From assembly GCA_004026145.2 (NCBI GenBank), contig CP034991.1, positions 11,574,110 through 11,638,109 of the forward strand: 64,000 nucleotides of DNA, in the 5' to 3' direction. Within the stretch, counting starts at the first letter, position 1; each line of letters begins with the position of its first letter. The notes under the pieces are model-generated. The model was not told the origin of the DNA. It did no database searches and was given only the letters and a program-made list of their open reading frames with translations. Origin of the DNA: Takifugu bimaculatus (lineage: Eukaryota; Chordata; Actinopteri; Tetraodontiformes; Tetraodontidae). Shown piece after piece: positions 14,146 through 26,059 of the stretch. The position numbers and the translations under genes were made by a program.

Positions 14146-14759
14146 CCGTGGGACCTCTACTTACGAACGCCTCTACATGCGGAATTTTCAGGTTACGAAA
14201 CGTCTCAACGGGAAAATATTTCCTCTTGTTATGAAAGAAATTTCAGGATACGAAAGGCAAAAATACGCTACCGCTGCTACTTGCCGCTCGCGGAGTTTTG
14301 CGTACGCAAACATGGCGTGTGCACGTGTCGAGCTGCATTTGCTAGGAGGGACGTCAATCTGTACAGTTTGTGTGCATCCCAGCGTCGCCTTCGTTTAACT
14401 TTTATTTATTGTGGGTGTTCGTATGTTTGTCCATTAGATGGCGGTGTTACCACAAGTGTTAGCGTTCGTTGCTAGTAGTGACGGCTAATGTAAGATTAGC
14501 CTGTAATAAAGTCATTTTGTTCCTGGAGAAGCCTTGCACTGAATTCCTACATTTATTGTGCGGTAACGTAAGTGTAACATGTATTTGTTACATGTTTTGA
14601 TGCATTTTTATGATTTATAAAAAAAAAATGATGTCCGAATTTTTGGGGGCTTGGAACGGATTAGGGCATTTACATGGAAAACGCGCCTCTACTTACGTAA
14701 TTTTCAGGTTACGAAACAACTTCCGGAACCAATTAATTTCGTAAGTAGAGGTCCCACTG
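14146..14759. mobile_element. Non-autonomous TA-flanked DNA transposon (MITE), 614 bp
   Basis: Inverted terminal repeats of about 22 bases begin C(A/C)GTGGGACCTCTACTTACG and are flanked on both sides by TA (14144-14145 and 14760-14761). The TA duplication fits the Tc1/mariner/pogo superfamily. A block reading AATTTTCAGGTTACGAAAC occurs near both ends. The right end contains a second palindrome built from CCTCTACTTACG and its complement (about 14686-14752). There is no transposase frame, so the element depends on a source elsewhere. Confidence 0.8.
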
Positions 14760-16169
14760 TATTAGCAGACACGTTCGTGCTCAACGACAGCCCAAAAATA
14801 CAGCTATGGTGCGTTTTGCATGTTCCAGAGAGTTATTCTGTGCATTCTTTAGTGAAACGCCACACGGATCTGTGAAAAGAATGCGCTGCACATCTGGATC
14901 ACAGAGCTGCAGCGTCTGAATGACTGGAAAAGATTATCTTCCTACACGTGATGCAGGTTGTTGTGTTTTTCTTATCGGAGGTGGTTAATGAACGCGTGAC
15001 GTGTTTCGTCCAGAACCAAAACACCCTGATGATGAACTAGTCTCCACACTGGACCAGTTTTTGGTGGTCACACGATCAGATTTGTATTTGTGTAGCTAAG
15101 ATTCCTGATTAATTTATTTTATTTTTCTGAATTTGACCTCCTGCCACGAAACGAATCGATCAACAAACCCTCAAGAAAACAGCAGATTATTGGCTGGGAC
15201 AGTAATTTGGGTTGGATTTGCTCCAAGAAATAAATAACTTTAGCTCCTGTTTTCCTCTTCAGCACCTTCAGAACACAGACTTCCAGATCTGTGGCAAAAT
15301 ACTTGCACCTCCTCTCCAGCTGTGCGCTCGTGACATCACTCCGCTACGCTGAATAGAACCTCCCGTCTTTCCGACGTGCGTTCTTTATGTGTTTGCGGCC
15401 TTTACAACAGTTGCGTCTTTCTTTGCCAGCTGAAACACGTTCAAGGTGTTTTATACGAAACCTTTTGGGGTAAATAAAGACTTCGTGCCCAGGAGGTGGA
15501 TCCTGTTTGAGTTGGCGGTTCCAACTTTCATGGCCTAATATGATTTCTTGGCAGGTAGCAATGGAATCCATCGCCCCGCATGTCGGTTGCTCGGCAACAG
15601 ACTAACAGACTCTTCTTTTTGCTGAAAAGTATTTGACTTTGATGTCCGATGCGATGGGTTCTTGCCTTTTTTGGATCGGCACCGCGGTTTTTTGCTCGGT
15701 TCATTCCCCTCGGATAAACACACGACAGCCTCCTGAACCACCCACCCAGAAGCTTATTTGTGTGATTGTTGTTGCAGCTGATTCCATATCACAAACAGGA
15801 GGGCCATCTAGTGGAGGAACAGGTCCTAACTTCCTCTCCTGGGTGGTCCTCCTGGGTGCGCCTGAACGTGAATCTACCAGGATTAAAGTCATCAGGTCTG
15901 AACCACTTATTGCTAGCTACCATTCTGCTGTTGGAGCTGCAGCTATTTTGCCGTTTGAGCGTCTGTTTATCAGACGACAGGAGCTGACAAACGTTTTCTG
16001 GCATTCGCTGTGATGAAAACGGTTTCTTTCTCTTCTGTTGGCGGAAATCATTTTTTTCCTCTGTGAAAAATTGCTGCTTTCGCTGTGCGTTTTGACGTTC
16101 TTCACCTTTTTCCTTCCCTCCTCTACGTCCAGACCGAGCTGTAGATGAACCGGCATCAGAGGGCTTAGC

Positions 16170-19100
16170 ATGAAGAAGTCGGTGCGGCCAGCGGTGAGTA
16201 GGGCGAGCGGAGAGCGAGGGAAGCCAGAGGTCGCCGGTACCACAGGCACTGGGAAGCCCGTATCCAAGAGCAGCACAGCAGCACCTCTTTCTAAGGTAAG
16301 ACTGCGCTTCCTGACGCCATTTTAGTGGAAATGTATCCGATTTTATGGAGAGCGTGATGGCTACTGTCAACATTTCTGCCTCCAGGTAAAAAGCAGCGAT
16401 GACCTTTTAGCAGCTATGGCCGGAGGGAACCCCACACCATCTAACGCTGTCGCCAAGACCAAGAGAACAGCGTCTGTTGGGACCACTGCTAGCACCCTAG
16501 ACAAACCAAAGACAACATCAGGTACAGCTTTTTCCTTTTTACTCAGTTCTGGTCTCTCTTGGAAGTGCGGCGTGACTTTCTGTGTACTTTTATTAGGTAC
16601 TACATCCAAGCGTTTGACATCTTCGGTTACCAAGGAGACAAATTTAACACGTGACCGCCTGCGAACATCCAGAGCCTCGGCCAATAAGAAGCAGTCTGCG
16701 GCAGGTACGGTGGTGGGGGACGCAGCCTCGGGGAAGCGCTCACGCAGCCAGGTGCTGGTAGAGTCTGAGAGCCGCATGAGCAAATCTAAATCAGACGGCC
16801 AGATAAGTGATAAGGTTGCCCTCGAGGCCAAAGTCAAAGATCTGCTGGGTTTGGCTAAAAGCAAAGGATGTGGAGATCCTCCACCTACGCAGCGAGCTGA
16901 GAGACATGAGGGCCCAGCTTGGTTTGGGAGGAAAGGAGCTGCAGGAAGGTCCCGAGGAGGAGGAGGAGGAGGAGGAGATGGAGAAGCCCCACGTGTCGGC
17001 CATCACGGCCGCCGACGTGGAGTCCACACTAATTCTGTTACAGGAGCAAAACCAGGCCATCAGAGAGGAGCTTAACCTGCTGAAGAGTGAGAACAGAATG
17101 CTCAAGGATCGGCTCAACGCGCTGGGCTTTTCTCTGGAACAGAGGCTCGACGGCTCGGACAAGTTGTTCAGCTACGCGTCCCTCAGCCCCGACCTGGCTG
17201 CAGGGAGCGGGCAAAGTGACGGCGGGGGGACGGGCACGCTGACCTCTTCAGTGGAGGGATCCGCCCCCGGTTCCTTAGAGGACCTGCTCGCAGGGCACCA
17301 GCACGGAGGTTCGGCAGACAATCTTGACAGCGAATCTAGCGAGGTCTACCAGGCCGTCACCTCCAGCGACGACGCGCTGGACGCCCCCTCCGGGGCGTCC
17401 TCGTCGTCGGAGTCGGAATGCGCGCCCAGCAGGGAGCGCTCTCGGAGAGGTAGCAGCGGGAACGCCAGCGAAGTGTCCGTGGCCTGTCTGACCGAGCGCA
17501 TTCACCAGATGGAGGAGAACCAACACAGCACTGCTGAGGAGCTCCAGGCCACTTTACAGGAGCTGGCCGACCTGCAGCAAATCACCCAGGAGCTGAACGG
17601 GGAGAACGAACGTCTGGGAGAAGAGAAGGTGATCCTGATGGACTCCCTGTGCCAGCAGAGTGATAAACTTGAGCTCTATGGCCGGCAGATCGAGTACCTG
17701 CGCTCTCTGCTGGATGAGCATCATGTATCGTACGTGCTGGAGGAGGACATCAAGAGCGGCCGCTACATGGAGCTGGAGCAGCGCTACGCAGACCTGGCAT
17801 GAAAACGCCCGCTTCGAGAGGGAGCAGCTGCTTGGTGTCCAGCAGCACCTGTCCAACACGCTGAAGATGGCCGAGCAGGACAACGCCGAGGCCCAGGAGA
17901 TGATCGGAGCGCTGAAGGAGAGGAACCACCAGATGGAGCGCTATCATGGAGTCGGAGAGGCAGGGCCGGGCCGCCGTCGAGGCCGCGCTCCACGAGTACA
18001 AGGACGCCGTCAGCAGTGAGCAGGCAGAGCTGAGCCGCTGCAGGGCCCAGCTGGACCAGGAGAGGCAGCGAGTGGCCGAGCTCTACTCGCTCCACACTGC
18101 CGGGGACAAGAACGACATCTGCCAGCTGCTGGAAGGGCGTGCGTCTGGGGAAGGAGGAGGCCGAGGCCAAGGCGGCGAAATTACAGGAGGGCCTGGAGCA
18201 AGCGCACAGTGACCTCGGTCACCTGCAGGAGACCTTCAGTAAGGTAAGGGCCAGAGTGGATTCAGCTTCTGATTGTTCTTGTTTAGAGCCGCGCTGTACA
18301 CGTTCTCCTGTGGTTGCAGCTGGATCGGGAATACAGGGAGTTCCAGGAACAGGCGCAGCGGCAGCTGAGCGAGCAGGAGCGCGCCCTGGAGAAGCAGCGC
18401 ATGGACCTGCAGGAGAAGGAGACGGAGATCGCCGACATGAAGGAGACCATCTTTGAGCTGGAGGACGAGGTGGAGCAGCACCGAGCTCTGAAGCTGCACG
18501 ACAACCTCATCATCACAGACCTGGAGAGTGAGTCTGTCTCCCTGTTCCCGGTGCCTTTTCGAATCCGCGAAGTTCCGAGTCTTCTATCGACTCTGTTTCA
18601 GACTCGGTGAAGAAGCTGCAGGACCAGAAACATGACATGGAACGAGAGATCAAGATCCTCCACCGCCGGCTGAGGGTGCGTGCGGACAATTTCAGTGGGC
18701 GAATGGAGAAAGCGGAGCACTGATGTGGCCGCTGCTTCTGCTTTCAGGAGGAGTCGATGGAGTGGCGCCAGTTCCAGGCCGACCTGCAGACGGCCGTCGT
18801 CATCGCCAACGACATCAAGTCGGAAGCTCAGGAAGAGATCGGCGACCTGCGGCGCCGGCTGCAGGAGGCCCAGGAGAAGAACGAGAAGCTGAGCAAGGAG
18901 CTGGAGGAGGTCAAGAGCCGCAAGTAAGAGCCACTTAGGAGCGCTCCCGTGGTCGCGCTGACACAGCCTGTCCTCTCTCCGTAAACAAAGGCAGATTTAA
19001 AGCTGCTTATTTGATTATGCGATAATGGTTGTTTACGCTTCGTTTGTATTCGTTTATCTCTGAAGGATCCCACAGTTGATAGAGTGCCTCTGCAGACCCA

Positions 19101-22100
19101 CTTTCAGTTCCAGTTTCTCCATAAATGTCTCTTCCACGTAATATATAAACTGAATTAGTTTGCACGCCACGGTCAGGGGCTGTGAGTTTACAACCTGACG
19201 GTATTACCGTGTGTGTGTGTGTGTGTTCCAGACAGGATGAAGAGCGAGGCAGAGTGTATAACTACATGAACGCGGTGGAGAGAGACCTGGCCGCTCTCCG
19301 ACAGGGAATGGGTCTTAGCCGTAGGTCCTCCACCTCCTCTGAACCGTCCCCCACAGTCAAAACGCTCATCAAAAGCTTTGACAGCGCCTCACAAGGTACG
19401 ACCGGTTCCCCGCCGCCCACGAGGAAGCTCGCCGCCATCTGAACCGGCCGCGTTTCCCCCGCAGGTCCACCTTCCAACGGTGCTTCCGTGACCCCGACGG
19501 CCTCAGCCGCCCCGCTGCCCCGCACCCCCCTCAGCCCCAGCCCTATGAAGACGCCACCGGCAGCCGCTGTCTCGCCCATACAGGTATTCTGACCGGGAGG
19601 GGGGGGGGGGTTGCATTTCTAAAAGGGCACTTTAATGCTCATCTGGGGTATTTTTGCCCCTTCAGAGACACTCCATCAGCGGGTCGATGTCAGCAGCTAA
19701 GCCCCTCTCCTCCCTCGGTGATAAGAGGCCCACGTACACAGACATCACCATACCAGGTGGGTGAACCTTGGATAAGATCAATGACGTACTCAACCTATCA
19801 TATCCTGCTCTTTAACCGGGTTCACTGTCCCCTCGGTGAACCCCGGAGCTCCTTCGCAGCCTGTTGACTTCATATCCTGAGTACTCAAACGTTAAAACGA
19901 GGAGCAATAATGAGGCAGCAGATACTCTGAAGTTTCCCCCAGTTCATTCTCACCAGTAATGAGTTCAAATGTCTCATGCGAACGTGCAGATTGGACCATA
20001 GTCTCCATGTTACCCCCCACCTCTCCCTCTGATTTATTGTTTTCTCTGGACGAGGAAGCCTCGTTGGTCCGTATTTCCTGCATCCACGGGGTCTGGAATG
20101 TAGCTCTTCCCTGACAATATTTCAGAGGAAGGACCTTATAGAGACGCTGTGTCATATGTGATGTAAATACTGTCCACAGCTGAGCACCTCCTCAGGGGGA
20201 GCGCAGCGAGCCGGCCTCCATCCGCCCTCCAGAGGGTCTCCAACATGGACTCCGCCAAAACCATCTCAGGTCAGAGAGACGACATTAGCCACGCAAACCT
20301 GCCGCGGGCTAATTCTGCCACCGGATTAGTGGGAATAAAATCCAATAATTGCCTCCTATTTCCTGAGCAGTGTCCCGGCGGAGCAGTGAGGAGATGAAGA
20401 GGGACATGTCGGCTTCGGAGGGGGCCTCCTCCACCTCCCTGATGGCGATGAGCGCTGCATCCGCCCCACTGTCTCTGTCCTCCTCCTCCCCCACAGCTTC
20501 TGTTACCCCTACGACGCGTAGCCGCCTAAGGTAGCACAAGAAGAGTCAATTCAGCAAAATCCTCTCACATATTGTAATCATCATCAGTTCAAATGAAGTT
20601 TTCATCTTCAAAAACCCCCTTAAATAGGATTTCCAAATGCGCTTGGTTACATTCCATTCCTGTTTCTTTGAGCGTAGTCATGACAACGTATAACGTCCCT
20701 AATGCATGTGTTTGTCTAACCAACACAATATAAATGTCTTTGCTTGTCTATACATCATCCGTGTTTGTGTTACAGAGAAGAGCGGAAGGATCCGCTGTCG
20801 GCGCTGGCCAGAGAGTACGGAGGCTCCAAGAGAAATGCTCTGCTCAAGTGGTGTCAGAAGAAGACTGAGGGCTACCAGGTAACGAACCCATGACCTCACC
20901 TCAAACCAGAACCCTCCTGGAAGTGGCAGCGAGTCCAAGTTTTGCGTCACGGGGTCCCAGATGTTTCAGCGTGTTGTTGTGGCTGTGGGGATGCCGACGT
21001 CAGCAACAGTAAATAAGAGTTTTGAAAATGAAACGAAAGCGTCCATCAGGCTCCGCTAGCCTCTGCTAGCGTAGCACACTCTGAATGTTGTTTTCTTGCC
21101 ACACATCTGCACCTGATATAATTTCCAGTGGAAATGTTGTCAACATATTAGTGTATTGATGGAATGGTAGACCAGACTTCCTGCTCTCCCCTCAGGATTG
21201 AAGATTCCATTTTGCCTCTCTGGCCCTCTCAGCTTAAATTCTGATCAAACCAGCCTGCTCCTCTCCCTCTGATACTGGGGTCACAGGTCACTGCTGACAG
21301 CCTGACGCTGATGTTTTAAAGCCCTGGTACAGACGGCATCAGGGGGTCGTTGCATGTGGTAGTTAGACAACGCCAGAATGTCTGACCAGAGACAACACAC
21401 ACCCCAGCATTGGACTTGAAATAGCTCTAAAAAGGACAATTGACAGGTGCGGTGATGTTTACCCCCTTTTAGCTGACATAGGTTGTGGTTTCCATGACAG
21501 CCGGGGTCTTTTTCAGGAAGTGCGCAACATTTAACACATCCTGTGTGTTTTAACGGCCTGGTATGAACATGTGACATCCTCTGAACCACCGATGGTTTAA
21601 CACCAAGGAGAATTTACAGTCGCAGATTTACAGTCCTGTTCGGAGAATGTCCTCAAATCAGCGCTCCATTGTTGTTAAATCATTTTTAATGGTTTCATGA
21701 GGACCCTGTCTTTATGAGCGTCATATAGCTGAGAGCCCGTAGTTCGTGCCTCAGTGGGATAAAAGGCTGGAACGTCTTAGCTCAGCAGCGTTTGACCTAG
21801 AATTTTCAACGTTAGCACAGCTGAAATTAGCACGCTAACCAGGCGGACCCGGCCTGTCCCGCCCTGCTTTATCTCAAGAGTGTGGACTGATAAAAGCAGC
21901 TGGTCTGTGCTCTGGTGATAACTCAGCACACTTTTTGTTTTTCAGAACATTGACATCACAAACTTCAGCAGCAGCTGGAATGACGGCCTAGCCTTCTGCG
22001 CTGTGCTGCACACCTACCTGCCTGCACACATCCCATACCAGGAACTCACCAGCCAAGAGAAGGCAAGTAGTGACCCAGCGCTCCATCAGTAAACCCAGGG

Positions 22101-22507
22101 ACGAATGATTATGGGAGTGGGCATCACAGAGAGGTTGCTATTGGTCATTTTGTTAAACAATGAAGCAAATTCAGGTAGAATTTGTACTTCGCCTGCACCC
22201 CCGTCCTCCCTTCACCGGTGCTTGTGGTCCGTGTACACCACAGACCAGTCACTGACTCTGATTCTCTTCATATCGCAGAGGAGGAACTTCACTCTGGCCT
22301 TCCAGGCTGCAGAGAGTGTGGGCATCAAATGCACTTTGGTAAGTTCTGCAGCGCCATCAGAGCCGGTTGTGGGTCCTCCCTCCTGACGTCCACTGTTTCT
22401 CCTGCTCTGGTTTCCAGGACATCAACGACATGGTGCACACAGAGAGGCCAGACTGGCAGAGCGTCATGACCTACGTTACGGCAATCTACAAGTACTTTGA
22501 GACCTGA
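16170..22507 (+). CDS. specc1l: Cytospin-A / SPECC1-like protein
   Basis: SPECC1L is a coiled-coil and calponin-homology protein that links actin and microtubules and stabilises cell adhesion. Fifteen coding exons: 16170-16295, 16386-16521, 16597-18243, 18320-18527, 18602-18675, 18748-18923, 19232-19395, 19465-19583, 19666-19756, 20180-20269, 20371-20530, 20776-20878, 21946-22062, 22279-22338 and 22418-22507. After removing four extra bases the sum is 1118 residues; human has 1117. The order is a basic Ser-rich N-terminus starting MKKSVRPAV, a Glu run at about residue 200, long coiled coils over roughly 230-800, a Ser/Thr/Pro linker, and a C-terminal CH domain (LSALAREYGGSKRNALLKW onward) ending YKYFET. 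The extra bases are at 16865-16866, 17799-17800, 17941-17942 and 18137-18138, all in the big exon. The intron after 22062 uses a GC donor. Frame breaks apart, the match is very close. Confidence 0.96.
19210..19226 (+). repeat. GT microsatellite next to a specc1l splice acceptor
   Basis: A GT dinucleotide run lies directly upstream of the TTCCAG acceptor of exon 19232-19395. It occupies the place of the polypyrimidine tract. Confidence 0.8.
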
Positions 22508-25400
22508 CTGCTCCGGGCTCCTCCCCGCCCGGCAGACCCCCCCCCACCCCAGAAATAACCGCGTCACCGACATTCAACAACGCCGTCCCCGCTCGGCTCC
22601 TAACAGCGCGGCGTGGAAGGAGCTGAGCGGAGGAAACGCACCTAAAGGGCTGTTTGTGAAACGGCGGAGCGGCAACGAGGGTCAAGAAACGGTGCCTTTA
22701 ACTCCACTTTCCCTTGCGAGCGTTTCTCGCCTCACATTTAGCTCAGCGACGTTGCAGACTGATGTTTACAATACTCTTTCTCTCGGTTTGAGCTGCTGTG
22801 GAACGCCACAAACCAAAAGGCAGTGAGGTCGGAATTCCCCCCCAGCGCTGAATAGTTTCTCTGAAAGGAGCTTCAGACGGCCTTTTCACGCCCAGTCTTC
22901 CACACGGTACGGCACGCTGCAGATGCCTCGGGCTCAGGATGAAGTGCCTGTCGGAGTTTGGAGGCGGGAGACGCTCGCTACCTTCTTTTCTCTACAGATC
23001 CCGAAGCCGAACGTTCCCAGAGTCGTTGCTCCAGAGGGAGCGCTGCTGCAGGCAGCATGACTGCTGCCGTGTCGAGCGCAGGAATGGCTCCAGCCTATAA
23101 AACCCACGCACGCTTCGCTGAGCAGCACGAACACTCAAACTTTCAATCACTAATATTTATTTGACGTGTACTGACTTTACTAGCAACCCCAAATGGGATT
23201 TGGAGTTTTTATTAGCCTTAAATTCCCCCATCCTGGAGGTGAAAGTGTCCCGCACAGTGGCTCCATGCAGGAAAAAAAAGATTTCCTTAATCCTGCGCAC
23301 GTAGTCCTGTAGCTGAATGCAGCTTATTGTTAACGTAGTGATTGAAGCTGATGGGGATTCACTATGTTGCACATGTAGGATGAGAGCAGTGATGCCACTC
23401 TCGTGCTTTTCTGCCTCGCTCTTTCTACCAGGTGGCACCGTTCAGAGCCCCGATTTCACTTAACACTTCACAAAACTGTTTTTTTTTGTCATTAATTGCA
23501 CCTCACACACATTTTTGTAAATCGGCACAGCACGTGTTTGAGGTGGTGATGAAGGTTGTTTAGCTTGCTGAGATGTTGTTTTTTCTTAAAGGTTAAATCT
23601 GAACAGATTGCCTACATTATCGGGCATCAGCGGTGTGTTCTAGACGGACCTGCAGGACTTTAGGCTTTTCACAGTTATGTGACATATTTATTATCTTTGG
23701 AACGGAGCCATGCTAGCGGTTCGCTCCTCTGGTTTACATGCTAAGCCAAGCACTTGCAGGCCTGCATGAGAGTGCATCATTTTCCCATCTTGCATCTACG
23801 AAATGAAGCAAATAAGCAGCCGAATGTCTCGTTTTAATTTGACATGTTAGCGTTGATGCGGTGATATCCAGCTGGTTTTCCACTAACTTATGTTACCATA
23901 GAGCTATTTTGTTTTGTGCTACACCATTTACTATTTCTGGTTTCATTGGGAAGCATTAATATTAACACTTTAAGTCCTCACATTCATCGTGTTAATAAGC
24001 TACAGACCTAACGAGCACGCTAACATTTATCAAACGCTCCGCACATTTTAATCGTAGCATTTGTCAGCAGTTGCAGCCGCATGAAGACACTTTTTATACC
24101 ATTTATTCGTGTGTTTATGCAGCCTCCACTTGCTCATTACAGGACACACGAGCGCCTAAGCTGCCTACATTAGTGTCTTCTAACTAGTTTAGTAATAGAT
24201 AGGTCGGACTTAAAGTGTTAGCATGTAATGCTATGGGTTTAGCTCACCTCTGCAGATTCACTATTTATTCATTGCTTTACGCATGTGTGTTACAAACGTA
24301 TTTATAACACTACAGTAAGTTGTAACTGCACTGAGATAAGCTTTTTTTGTTTTTAATACTAATTTCCTCTTTCTTTCGGTGAAAGTGTCATTGTGAGCCG
24401 TGGGTCTTCCCCCCCAGACAGATGCTTGTCACTGTGAACTGAGTTGTCTAAAGTCCAGTTGTTGAGTTGCTGGTTGAGTTGATGCAGCAGTTATCAGCAG
24501 CAACATCAGGAACAACATCTGTGTGTGCGTGCGTGTGTGCGTGCGGACACGCCTGTGGTGAGTGACTGGTGGGACCCAGAGGTCGGAGGGGTGAGGGCAC
24601 ACTCCAGGCCCAGATGACGCAGATATGAGGGACGTGTATTCCGAAGCTCTGGGTATATTAGCTTTACACAACAATCAAAGCAAATGTGAACAGTGTGTTT
24701 ATTGTGCGCTTTTTTTATTGGTCCACTTCATCACGCTACATTATTTGTTTACTTGAAAGAGTTCTGAGAATTCCACTGAACGTGCTTTATTTTGTATTTT
24801 TATTCCCACGTTGCCTGGTTAGTTTATATATAGATATATATATATCTATATTTAAAAAAACAAAAACCCTGCTGCTTTTTCAGTCAGTGAGGAGGTTGGT
24901 TTTGTTTCCATGCAGTTTTGAAACGTCTCTTAGCGACAGATTGCTAAATTGAAGCTAAATGAGTTAAATGTGTGCGTTAATGTGTAAAGGGATTAAGCTA
25001 CAGTATTAAGTACACACAAATGTTCAATCAGTTGTTAAAAGATGCTGTTTGGTTTTTATGTTGCTGTTTTTCTGGCAGTAGTTATTAAAAAATGAGGAAA
25101 AAACCAAAGCATTGACGCAGACATTCTCTAGTCTTATTGTCTCTCTCCATTTTAGAACATTAACCCAACCCAGTATTAATCAATCAGACTCCTTAATTGG
25201 CTAAAAGCTGCTCATTATTGCTCTTCTGTGTATTTATCCAGCTACAAAGTCTGATAGTACAAAAGAAAAAAGCGCCTTTAAACCTTTAATGATATTCAGT
25301 TTCTATAAAGTTTAAACACATGCACTAATTAATATGTAATTAAAGACCCGTTTAGCTCACAGACACCTGGCACGGCGTTTATGACGTCACCGCCCCGCGA
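22508..25400. other. specc1l 3' untranslated region and intergenic sequence
   Basis: After the specc1l stop there is no supported coding exon. The first few hundred bases are GC-rich and then become AT-rich, consistent with a long 3' untranslated region. I could not place its end with confidence. No transposon structure was recognised. Confidence 0.5.
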
Positions 25401-25479
25401 TGGCGCTGACCCGCCCCCGCAGAGGAAACAACCCGATAAGCTGCAGGGAGATGCGTGCGTGAGGGGAGATAGTGAGGCT

Positions 25480-25654
25480 GCAAACTGCTTCCCTCGCACT
25501 TCTCATCTGTGCAGCAGCCGCGGCGCTTTGTTTCCTCCCTTTACAACCGCTCCCTGGCTGGGAGCAGAAGTTTCGGGCTGAGCGACGTCAACGTGGACAC
25601 GCGCCACCCTCCTCACGTGTCGGGAGTGTCACCGGCCGACGTCGAGCTGTGAAG
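25480..25654 (+). promoter_or_regulatory. adora2a: Candidate promoter and non-coding first exon of adora2a
   Basis: A GC- and CpG-rich block ends in a donor-like GTGAAG|GTAATT at 25654-25655. It contains no long open frame with a recognisable product. Mammalian ADORA2A has several distant non-coding 5' exons, and this is the best candidate between specc1l and the adora2a coding exon. The exact start is a guess. Confidence 0.35.
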
Positions 25655-25736
25655 GTAATTAAAAAAAAAATTCATTCCTTAAATCTGTAGAGTTTGGTCA
25701 CTTTATTAGAGCCCGGCAGCAATGGCGGTCCTAGAT

Positions 25737-25763
25737 GGGGGGGGGGGGGGGGGGGGGGGGGGG
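25737..25763 (+). repeat. Poly-G run of 27 bases
   Basis: An uninterrupted homopolymer of G, seen directly. Its exact length is unreliable in most sequencing data. Confidence 0.95.
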
Positions 25764-25951
25764 TGGATTAGACTGCAGTAAAGAACATATAAAACACTAA
25801 TGATAGGAAGTGTTGACACAGGCCATAGAGTCAGTGGGGCTTTTGCATCCCCCATGTCCTCACAAGTATCTCAAAAGCCTAAAATGAGGAAGCTTTACTT
25901 TACTAGTGATCAACTTTTAGTCACGCGGAGTGAGCATCGGCCGGTCAGAGT

Positions 25952-26059
25952 GGGGGATAAATGTTGATTTTTGGGGATAAATGTTGAGTTTTTGGGGATA
26001 AATGTTGATTTTTGGGGATAAATGTTGATTTTTGGGGATAAATGTTGATTTTTGGGGAT
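25952..26059 (+). repeat. 20-bp minisatellite, five copies
   Basis: The unit GGGGATAAATGTTGATTTTT is repeated about five times, nearly perfectly; one copy has a one-base change. Each unit carries a GGGG run. Confidence 0.95.

Larger units (their letters stand above)
11161..16169. other. Intergenic region and presumed 5' untranslated part of specc1l
   Basis: No coding exon is supported here. GC-rich, CpG-containing sequence at about 11580-12000 and the ETS-type site near 12.5 kb suggest one or two promoters. A MITE occupies 14146-14759. The specc1l start exon appears to begin at about 16131, after a CTACGTCCAG acceptor, so an upstream non-coding exon is expected in this interval. Minus-strand frames at 11520-11991 and 15789-16373 match nothing I recognise. 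Confidence 0.5.

Noticed and set aside
15789..16373. 194-codon minus-strand frame overlapping the specc1l start
   Set aside because: It is antisense to the specc1l first coding exon and shows no recognisable domain.
16867..17075. Continuation of the first specc1l frame (Gly/Arg-rich end)
   Set aside because: It is out-of-frame reading past the doubled A/G at 16865-16866; the conserved SPECC1L sequence is in the other frame.
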